From assembly GCA_964564325.1 (NCBI GenBank), contig CAZMBD010000029.1, positions 1 to 21,887 of the forward strand: a stretch of 21,887 nt of DNA, read 5' to 3'. A model generated the notes under the pieces. It had not been told where the DNA came from, ran no database searches, and saw only the letters and a program-made list of their open reading frames with translations. The position numbers were made by a program, and so were the translations under genes. Source of the stretch: JAAZMA01 sp964564325. Lineage in GTDB: Bacteria; Bacillota; Clostridia; Tissierellales; Tepidimicrobiaceae. The first letter of the stretch is position 1, and every line of letters starts with the position of its first letter. Below are positions 16,257 through 21,887 of the stretch, one piece after another.

Positions 16257-17705
16257 ATGGCTAAAAGGAAGTACGATTTTTATCCTAAAAAGAATTTACA
16301 AATAGGCAATAAATATATTTTAAAAGACTATATTAATGAGGGAACTTTTGGATATGTTTGGTCTGCAGTACATCTTGAGACAGAGGAAATTGTTGCTTTG
16401 AAAATACCAAAGGACCAGGAGAGAGGCGACCATGCCTTGTCGGAAGGGATAAAGTTGATTGGAGAACAACATTCAAATATCATACAAATTAATTGGATGG
16501 GAAGGATAGATGGTATTTTTATCATAGAGATGGAGCTTTTTAAGGGTGAAAGCCTTGCGGAAGAATTAGATGACTTTGGGTTTAAAAATCCTAAGACGAT
16601 TAAAGAAGTGTGTCAAATATTTTTAGAAATATTAGATGGGGTGGAATTTCTTCATAATAAAAACATATGTCATGGCGATATTAAGCCTCAAAATATTCTT
16701 TTTAATAGTAAGGATGTAAAATTAACAGACTTTGGCACTAGCAAGTTTATTGAAGATGTATTTATAAAGACAGTAGATGCAGGTGGAACATGGGCATATA
16801 TGGCTCCAGAGGTAGCGGGATCTAATAAAAGATATCTTATTTCAGATATTTATTCTCTGGGGGTACTGTTATATCAACTACTTACAGGGAGAACACCTCA
16901 TGAAACCCCTATTCAAGTGATAAATAATATTCCTTTTCCTAAGCCAAGAGAGATTAATGATAATATTTCTTTGGATTTAGAAGAGATTATTTTAAAGGCA
17001 CTACAAAGAAACCCTGAAGATAGATATCAAAATATAAATGCTTTTAAAGAGGATATTATAGAAAGGGTATTAAATAAAAATTTTATTTTAAAATCTTCTT
17101 CTATAAAAATAATTGAAAGGACTTCTGGTGAGGATTGGTTACAGAAAGTCATAACTTTATACCATGAAAATCATTATACTGAAGCAGAAAATATTTTAAA
17201 ATATGAGAGAAATAATGACAATAGCTCACAGGATTTAATATATCATATTGCATATTCTTGCTTCTACCAAAGAAAATATTATGAGAGCTTAAATGAAATA
17301 GAGAAAATAAATATTGAGAAAGTTGAATCTATACGTAGAGATAGCTTTAAAGACAATATATATTCTTTGAAAGGTAAAATATATATAGAATTAAAAAAAT
17401 ATGACGATGCTATGATGATTTACAAGTATTTATCAAACAAGAGCCCAGAAGAAATTAACTATAAATATAGATTAGCCATAACCTATGGTTTAATAAATAA
17501 ACCTAACAAAGCAATTGAGCTGTTAGAGGAGATTAATGAAAAGACACCAGGATTGCTATATATTGTGAAAAAATTGGGACATGCTTATGATATGCAAAAG
17601 GAATTTAGTAAGGCAAGGGCATATTTTCAATATTCCCTTAGGATGGATCCAGATGATGAAATTATAAACAATAGACTTAAAGTGTATAAAGAATATTTGC
17701 ACTAG
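16257..17705 (+). CDS. Ser/Thr protein kinase with C-terminal TPR-like repeats
   Basis: The first 270 residues are a Hanks-type kinase with a glycine-rich loop (EGTFGYV, 28-34), the ATP lysine in VALK (K49), HGDIKPQN (139-146) as the catalytic loop, DFG (158-160) and APE (183-185). The catalytic loop reads HGD rather than HRD, which often marks kinases regulated without classical activation-loop phosphorylation. Residues about 295-480 are helical repeats of TPR type (for example AIELLEEINEKTP near 421-433), likely for partner binding. There is no membrane segment, unlike PASTA kinases, so it is a soluble cytoplasmic kinase. It starts four bases after the previous gene with GAGGTGA overlapping that stop. 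Its place at the end of the block suggests it switches the system on or off by phosphorylating a neighbour. Confidence 0.95.
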   Translation: MAKRKYDFYPKKNLQIGNKYILKDYINEGTFGYVWSAVHLETEEIVALKIPKDQERGDHALSEGIKLIGEQHSNIIQINWMGRIDGIFIIEMELFKGESLAEELDDFGFKNPKTIKEVCQIFLEILDGVEFLHNKNICHGDIKPQNILFNSKDVKLTDFGTSKFIEDVFIKTVDAGGTWAYMAPEVAGSNKRYLISDIYSLGVLLYQLLTGRTPHETPIQVINNIPFPKPREINDNISLDLEEIILKALQRNPEDRYQNINAFKEDIIERVLNKNFILKSSSIKIIERTSGEDWLQKVITLYHENHYTEAENILKYERNNDNSSQDLIYHIAYSCFYQRKYYESLNEIEKINIEKVESIRRDSFKDNIYSLKGKIYIELKKYDDAMMIYKYLSNKSPEEINYKYRLAITYGLINKPNKAIELLEEINEKTPGLLYIVKKLGHAYDMQKEFSKARAYFQYSLRMDPDDEIINNRLKVYKEYLH

Positions 17706-17732
17706 TTATGGCAATGGAATGGGGGGATCTTA

Positions 17733-19100
17733 ATGTTTGATTGTTCTACTGAATTTAATAATTTTTATAGAAAGAAGGTTATTCTTCCCGAAACAGAGCA
17801 GGCCAAATTAAGAGAAAAAAGGAAACTAAATGTAAAGAGACTGAAGGATGGTTTAATTGAATATAACGAGGAAAAATATACGGATTATAAAGTAGCTGAA
17901 GATAGAATTCAAGGAAGCATGGCTATGCATACAGTTATTCAAAATGATGAAAGTGATTATGATATCGATGTAGGTATAGTTTTTGATTCGGATAATTTGG
18001 GAAGTTTAGGTCCTTTAGCCACTAGAAATATTGTGGGTAATGCTCTCAGACGGAAAACAAAACAGTTTACAGTAGAACCTGAGATTAAAACGAACTGCGT
18101 AAGAGTAAAATACTCAGAAGGTTATCATGTGGACTTTGCTTTATATAAAAGATACAAGGAGAATGAGGATGATAATGAATATATTTACGAACATGCAGGA
18201 CCAGAATGGTCTATTAGAGATTTAAGAGCTTTAGATTTATGGTTTAAAGAACAAATTAAGTGTAAAGGGGATAATTTGCGTAAAATCACAAGACTTTCTA
18301 AAATGTTTTGTAAATCAAGAAAGTTTTGGAATAATATGCCTAGCGGACTTATACAAACGGTTTTATGTGATGAAAATCTTGATACTAGTTATGAAAGATT
18401 AGATGAAGTTTTTTATTTCTCTATGAAAGCAATAGTGGATAGACTTGATATAAATTTAGAAGTAGAAGCTCCAGTGGATGATGGAAGAGCATTGGTCACT
18501 AGAGATATTGATTATACGAGAATGAAAAATTGGAAAAATCGTCTTCGTAACAAGCTAGATGATTTAGATATTTTATTTGAGACGGATTGTACTAAAAAAA
18601 AGGCTTTAAAGGCCTGGGGAGATTTTTTCAACCATTCTTATTGGGATGAGTTAGTAGAAGAGTCATTAAATAATAGGTTTTCAAAGATTAAATATGATGA
18701 TACAGAAGAGTTTATTGATGATTTGTATCCTGTATATGAGAAATATGATGTGGCCATAGAGTGCAAAGTTTCAGGGAATGGATTCAGTGAAATGTCGATT
18801 ATAAAATACCTAGAGAAATATGCACCTTCTTTTAAAAAATTTATTCCGTTTAATTTTCAAGTGAAGTGTAAGATACAAGATACAAATTGCCCTTCCTATG
18901 ATAAAGTTTTATGGAAGGTAAGGAACATAGGAGAAATAGCAGAAAGAAAAAATTGCATTCGTGGCCAGATTAAAGATAGGGGGAGAGAAATTATTGAGTC
19001 TACATCTTTTGCAGGACCCCACTATATTGAATGCTATTTAATTAAAGATGGAATATGTGTAGCTATTGGACATGTAAGTGTTCCGATTGGAGGTGAATAA
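17733..19100 (+). CDS. CBASS CD-NTase (cGAS/DncV-like) with AGS-C-type domain
   Basis: This 455-residue nucleotidyltransferase would make a cyclic oligonucleotide alarm signal on infection. The pol-beta-type active site is intact: GS at 61-62, D77 and D79 in YDIDVG, and the third Asp D134 in YHVDFALY. A helical SMODS-type half follows (about 150-330). The last 110 residues match the Adenylyl/guanylyl and SMODS C-terminal sensor (AGS-C) domain: WKVRNIGE, RGQI, then EST.FAGPHYIECYL and a final small strand. It begins 27 bases after the kinase with a G6-containing ribosome site (GGGGGGAT). The downstream gene overlaps its end region and encodes a 2TM-SNUDIX effector. No HORMA, TRIP13, Cap2 or Cap3 gene is present, so this is a minimal type I-like CBASS. 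An A8 run lies at 18594-18601. Confidence 0.93.
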   Translation: MFDCSTEFNNFYRKKVILPETEQAKLREKRKLNVKRLKDGLIEYNEEKYTDYKVAEDRIQGSMAMHTVIQNDESDYDIDVGIVFDSDNLGSLGPLATRNIVGNALRRKTKQFTVEPEIKTNCVRVKYSEGYHVDFALYKRYKENEDDNEYIYEHAGPEWSIRDLRALDLWFKEQIKCKGDNLRKITRLSKMFCKSRKFWNNMPSGLIQTVLCDENLDTSYERLDEVFYFSMKAIVDRLDINLEVEAPVDDGRALVTRDIDYTRMKNWKNRLRNKLDDLDILFETDCTKKKALKAWGDFFNHSYWDELVEESLNNRFSKIKYDDTEEFIDDLYPVYEKYDVAIECKVSGNGFSEMSIIKYLEKYAPSFKKFIPFNFQVKCKIQDTNCPSYDKVLWKVRNIGEIAERKNCIRGQIKDRGREIIESTSFAGPHYIECYLIKDGICVAIGHVSVPIGGE

Positions 19101-19104
19101 ATCT

Positions 19105-20019
19105 TTGAAGAAGGAGCTTAAAAATCTTATATTTCCTGTTTTTCTAATAATATTAGGTCTCTTTTTAATATATAAATATGAATTAAATTCGAATTTGGCA
19201 AAATCGGCAATATTATTGTTAATAGGCTATTCTATTTTAGAGTATGCAATTGGTGATATAATACCTAAATTGTTGAATTTATTTGGTAAAGAGCAATGGA
19301 AAACTACTCAAAGAAAGTTAGAAAGAGAAGGGAAATTGCAAGAGAATAGTACCATTAGAATATCTTTTGCTTATTTATTTAGAATAAAAATTGATGGTAA
19401 ATATTTTCTAGTGCCTAATACAAGAACAGGTAAATACCAACCTGTAGGTGGGGCTTATAAATTCAATGAAGAAGAAGCACGTTATTTAAGTAAAAATATA
19501 CCTGTAGAAAATGATGATTGTATACCTGTTGATGAGATTACTAAAAGAGATTATAGGTTATTAGTTAAAAACAAGGATTTAAGAAAATTTGTAAAGAGAT
19601 TTAACAAAACAGCTAATAGAGAAAATATAAACGATTTATCAAGAGAGTTTGTTGAAGAAATATTTGGCAGTGGGATTTTAAATAGAGACGAATTTGGTAA
19701 CCTTACTTACAGGTATTGTGGAAGACATATAACGGATATTGGGGAAACTGTTTTTAGGCCATTTGAAATATTGTTAGCAGATATTGTAGAAGTTATTTTA
19801 ACTGATGCTCAAAAAGAAATTTTTAGAAAACTTATAAAAATAGATTCTGAAAAATACAAGTTTTGTTCAGCAAATGAAATAAAGTCATTAGGTGTAAAGG
19901 TTGGAACCCAAGAACTAGGAGATTGTATAGCTAATCATACCTATAAGATCTTAAGCGAAAATACAGACAAGTTATCTTGGAAAAATAAGTATACAGAACC
20001 TTTTACTATAATCTTATAA
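19105..20019 (+). CDS. CBASS effector: two membrane helices and SMODS-associated NUDIX (2TM-SNUDIX)
   Basis: This protein has two hydrophobic helices at about residues 8-24 and 31-47, followed by a cytoplasmic domain. Conserved pieces are a KYFLVPNT strand, VGGAYK (114-119) and a later SREFVEEI (179-186) with the REx2EE core of a Nudix box. The gap between the GG and RE parts is larger than in standard Nudix enzymes, as in the SMODS-associated NUDIX family. As the CBASS effector it would respond to the cyclic nucleotide made by its neighbour and damage the membrane or hydrolyse nucleotide-like molecules. The start is uncertain: no ATG fits. TTG 19105 follows GGAGGTG by nine bases and is preferred (304 aa). 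GTG 19078 or GTG 19093 would overlap the CD-NTase end. Confidence 0.82.
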   Translation: MKKELKNLIFPVFLIILGLFLIYKYELNSNLAKSAILLLIGYSILEYAIGDIIPKLLNLFGKEQWKTTQRKLEREGKLQENSTIRISFAYLFRIKIDGKYFLVPNTRTGKYQPVGGAYKFNEEEARYLSKNIPVENDDCIPVDEITKRDYRLLVKNKDLRKFVKRFNKTANRENINDLSREFVEEIFGSGILNRDEFGNLTYRYCGRHITDIGETVFRPFEILLADIVEVILTDAQKEIFRKLIKIDSEKYKFCSANEIKSLGVKVGTQELGDCIANHTYKILSENTDKLSWKNKYTEPFTIIL

Positions 20020-20069
20020 GTAGTAAATCTATTTTAGAGAGAAATGCTTGGTTTTTCTGGGAGTTAGAA

Positions 20070-20086
20070 TCGAGCTTATCGCTCGA
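20070..20086. terminator. Hairpin at the convergent junction, weak terminator candidate
   Basis: TCGAGC (20070-20075) and GCTCGA (20081-20086) form a 6-bp stem around a 5-base loop that covers the relaxase stop codon. It lies between the end of the plus-strand defence operon (20019) and the minus-strand relaxase gene. Neither strand has a T run, only a CT-rich stretch on the plus side, so termination would be weak at best. It may instead stabilise the 3' ends of both convergent transcripts. Confidence 0.35.
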
Positions 20087-21419
20087 CCTCTTTCCCCATA
20101 TAATTATCATAATTTTTCTTATACTGATATAACCTATCCTGTTCTTGACGGGATTGATTGAGTTTCTCGATGAGAGACTCTTTTTTTGTATGAAGTTTTT
20201 CAAGATCTTTATATATTTGCTTGCTAGTGGGTAGAACATTAGTGTTTTGGAAACTTTCGGCAACTGCTTTTTTATAAAGCATAAGTTGAGGCCCATATTC
20301 ATTAATAAAAGCCTTGTCTTCAGGATTTTCCTCAGCATATTTATGGATTTCTTTATGCTGCTCTATGATATATCGGTTTTCCATCATTTGATTTTTCGAG
20401 TCAATATTCTTTTCGATTTCTTTAATATCAGTCAGTAGTTTTTGGATTTGGCTTGCTTTTTTTTGCAGGGCCTTTTCAAGTTGACATCTTGATTTAAGAC
20501 CTTCATTTCTGACTTGGTTTATAGTTTCAGCCATGGCACTTAGATTATGCTTTGTAGCCCAGTATTTGTACCCAGGAGAGCTTTTAATCTTATCATTGGC
20601 ACTTATATCTATAATCTTATCCAAAGGCTTAAAAGGGCTCTTAGGTCTTTTTCTATTCATGGAAATTTCTTCTAGGATTCGTTCCTTTAATCTTTCCTCA
20701 GTATAATCTTCCCCTATCCTCATAGCTCTTGTAAAACGTTGTTGGCCTTCTATTTTTTTGAAGGCAATATATTTTCCATGCTTGATTTCATATCCATATT
20801 CCTTCATAAGTTGGAGGAAGTTTTCCCAATCCTTAGCTTTTTTAATGGCTCTGTCTATATCAAATTGGAGTCTACTTTTCCATGATCTGCCCTTCTTATC
20901 CTCTTGGTATTCCTTATAGGATTTTCCCCTAGTCTTATATTTTTTCTTGTATTTTTCATAGTACTCGTCTATAACAATTAGATTGTTTTCTTTACATAAC
21001 TGATCACTTTGGAATCTTATTTTATGATAACTTCGTTTGTTAGATTGATAGCATTTACCTGTTTTCCAATTAACATTATTAAAAATAATATGGTTGTGAA
21101 TGTGTTTACGGTCTACATGGGTGGCCAGTACATATTCATATTCACCATTTAAAACTTCTTTGGCTAGGGCAAGCCCTATCTCATGTGCCTTATCAGGGCT
21201 TACTTCTCCCGGAACAAAACTTTGTATTAAATGCCGAGCTAAAACTGTTCCTCTAGTATCATTGGTCTCCCTAGTATTCATGAATTGTAAATGGGCAGTT
21301 GCAGGAGAGCAGCCATCTGAACTTATTAATATTTGCTCATCGGTTTTATTATTACTAGTAATATAATCTATAGCAAGATTGAGGGTGGATTTGATAGGAT
21401 GGATCTTTGTAATAGCCAT
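20076..21419 (-). CDS. MOBP-type relaxase (conjugative nickase)
   Basis: The 447-residue protein nicks one strand at oriT and carries it to the recipient. Residues 1-150 are the relaxase domain, with a Tyr in IDYITSNNKT (Y19, the likely nucleophile) and the metal-binding motif HVDRKHIHNH (101-110) with H106, H108 and H110. The rest (about 150-447) is charged and helical, with long coiled-coil stretches after residue 300. Length is normal for relaxases of clostridial conjugative and mobilizable elements, with no sign of truncation. The start follows the mobC stop by one base, so the two are an operon. It points towards and converges with the defence operon. Confidence 0.95.
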   Translation of the reverse strand: MAITKIHPIKSTLNLAIDYITSNNKTDEQILISSDGCSPATAHLQFMNTRETNDTRGTVLARHLIQSFVPGEVSPDKAHEIGLALAKEVLNGEYEYVLATHVDRKHIHNHIIFNNVNWKTGKCYQSNKRSYHKIRFQSDQLCKENNLIVIDEYYEKYKKKYKTRGKSYKEYQEDKKGRSWKSRLQFDIDRAIKKAKDWENFLQLMKEYGYEIKHGKYIAFKKIEGQQRFTRAMRIGEDYTEERLKERILEEISMNRKRPKSPFKPLDKIIDISANDKIKSSPGYKYWATKHNLSAMAETINQVRNEGLKSRCQLEKALQKKASQIQKLLTDIKEIEKNIDSKNQMMENRYIIEQHKEIHKYAEENPEDKAFINEYGPQLMLYKKAVAESFQNTNVLPTSKQIYKDLEKLHTKKESLIEKLNQSRQEQDRLYQYKKNYDNYMGKEVER

Positions 21420-21420
21420 A

Positions 21421-21774
21421 TCAATCAGACCTATTCATATATTTTCTTGTTAGGATATTTTGAATTTTTATTATCTCTCTTGATATATCATCATTTTCTT
21501 TTTTAAGATCCTCAATATCTTCCCTATAGATTATCCCAGTACTATTTACCCTCTTTGCAATTTGATTAAGGTTATTAGAGTTCTTCCCTATAAGAGTTTG
21601 TAGCCTCCTAAAAATATTCATATCAATTACAAATATAGGGGATTCCAGAACACATTTCCTTATAAAATGTCCCATTGATTTTGACTTGCTTATTTCAAGT
21701 TTCCTCTTAAAAAGTTCTTTTTCTTCATCAGTTAATCTGATTTCAATTCTTTCATTTCTATATCTATTAGTCAT
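21421..21774 (-). CDS. mobC: MobC-type relaxosome accessory protein
   Basis: A small (about 117-residue) DNA-binding protein with a ribbon-helix-helix-like start (ERIEIRLTDEEKELF). In the middle is the MobC signature GKNSNNLNQIAKRVNS (about 71-86 from this start), then a C-terminal helix. It helps the relaxase bind and open oriT. Two ATGs are possible: 21783 lies directly on the AGAAAGG site with no spacing, while 21774 is nine bases beyond it, so 21774 is preferred. It overlaps nothing upstream in the window and is directly followed by the relaxase gene. Confidence 0.93.
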   Translation of the reverse strand: MTNRYRNERIEIRLTDEEKELFKRKLEISKSKSMGHFIRKCVLESPIFVIDMNIFRRLQTLIGKNSNNLNQIAKRVNSTGIIYREDIEDLKKENDDISREIIKIQNILTRKYMNRSD

Positions 21775-21783
21775 AATTTTCAT

Positions 21784-21887
21784 CCTTTCTATTTTATTTG
21801 AAGCGGGTATTAGGGGAACCCTAAATCATTCCGATAGGAACAAGTAGAAAATTGGATAAAAAAGAAGCGAGCCTAAAGGGGGCCGCT
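21784..21887. other. Candidate oriT and mobC leader region
   Basis: The non-coding 104 bp before mobC contain a perfect 6-bp inverted repeat with a GAA loop (TTAGGG at 21810-21815, CCCTAA at 21819-21824). A second, imperfect hairpin (AGCG 21866-21869 with CGCT 21884-21887) ends at the window edge. GC is locally higher here than in the neighbouring genes. Small inverted repeats upstream of a mobC-relaxase operon are the usual sign of an oriT, but no known nic sequence is recognised, so the origin is proposed from position and structure only. It must also hold the mobC promoter, which I cannot place with confidence. Confidence 0.4.

Larger units (their letters stand above)
1..21887. mobile_element. 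Interior segment of a conjugative or mobilizable element carrying a defence cargo
   Basis: The right end holds a mobC-relaxase pair and the left end holds the tail of an acidic, lysine-rich protein of a style often seen in clostridial integrative conjugative elements. The roughly 19-kb plus-strand block between them consists only of defence-type genes. It starts just after a strong terminator and ends convergently with the relaxase gene, which is how cargo modules usually sit in such elements. No integrase, attachment site, coupling protein or type IV secretion gene lies in the window, so the element's ends and its class (ICE or mobilizable element) are inferred, not seen. Confidence 0.55.

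Noticed and set aside
17706..17732. Separate CBASS promoter
   Set aside because: The 27-bp gap has room only for the ribosome site, and no convincing -35/-10 pair was seen in it or just upstream.
18594..18601. A8 run in the CD-NTase gene as a slippage switch
   Set aside because: Similar A runs occur by chance in this AT-rich sequence, and the reading frame is intact here. Nothing else supports a switch.
20006..20338. 110-aa minus-strand frame overlapping the relaxase end
   Set aside because: It runs in another frame across the C-terminal coding region of the relaxase with no start signal. The relaxase frame has clear motifs and coupling to mobC.

Overview
The window is AT-rich, with strong AGGAGG-type Shine-Dalgarno sites, frequent AGA and ATA codons, short intergenic gaps and a few TTG starts. 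This fits a low-GC Firmicute, most likely a member of the Clostridia. The organism cannot be named from the sequence. The two ends look like backbone of a conjugative or mobilizable element. On the left is the C-terminal part of an acidic, probably element-borne protein that ends at a strong terminator (700-726). On the right, on the minus strand, is a mobC-relaxase pair (MobC about 21774-21421, MOBP-type relaxase 21419-20076) with a candidate oriT region between mobC and the window end. Everything between them is cargo.

The cargo is 14 tightly packed plus-strand genes (825-20019) behind one good promoter (TTTACA, 17 bp, TATAAT at 741-769). No terminator is visible inside the run. Many junctions overlap (ATGA, or a start inside the previous gene) or are separated by a few bases carrying the next ribosome binding site. 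A 15-bp exact direct repeat has one copy overlapping the promoter spacer and -10 box and a second copy in the leader, so it is a candidate operator.

The first twelve genes (825-17705) encode, in order: HsdS-like specificity subunit 1, a small double winged-helix-like protein, an HsdM N6-adenine methylase, HsdS-like subunit 2, two unrecognised proteins of about 350 aa, a 1343-aa P-loop ATPase, an unrecognised 265-aa protein, a NurA-like nuclease-fold protein, a HerA-family hexameric ATPase, a 219-aa possible PD-(D/E)XK-like protein, and a Ser/Thr kinase with a TPR-like tail. There is no HsdR, PglZ, BrxL or DndA-E. Methylase, specificity subunit, giant ATPase, nuclease and kinase together resemble the recently described methylation-associated defence system (MADS). 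The HerA/NurA pair, the second HsdS and the small regulator may mark this as a variant. I cannot assign individual mad gene names. A reasonable model is that HsdM/HsdS mark self DNA, the HerA-NurA and large-ATPase modules act on unmarked DNA, and the kinase controls the response.

The last two cargo genes (17733-20019) form a compact CBASS: a CD-NTase with a C-terminal AGS-C-type domain, followed by a 2TM-SNUDIX effector. They lie 27 bp after the kinase with no visible terminator or obvious promoter between them, so a cyclic-nucleotide abortive-infection module may share the transcript of a methylation-linked restriction-like system. The most interesting points are the combined composition, the apparent loss of the first catalytic Asp in the NurA-like protein, the two specificity subunits for one methylase, the repeat-flanked promoter, and the unrecognised proteins at 5828, 6883, 11972 and 15593.
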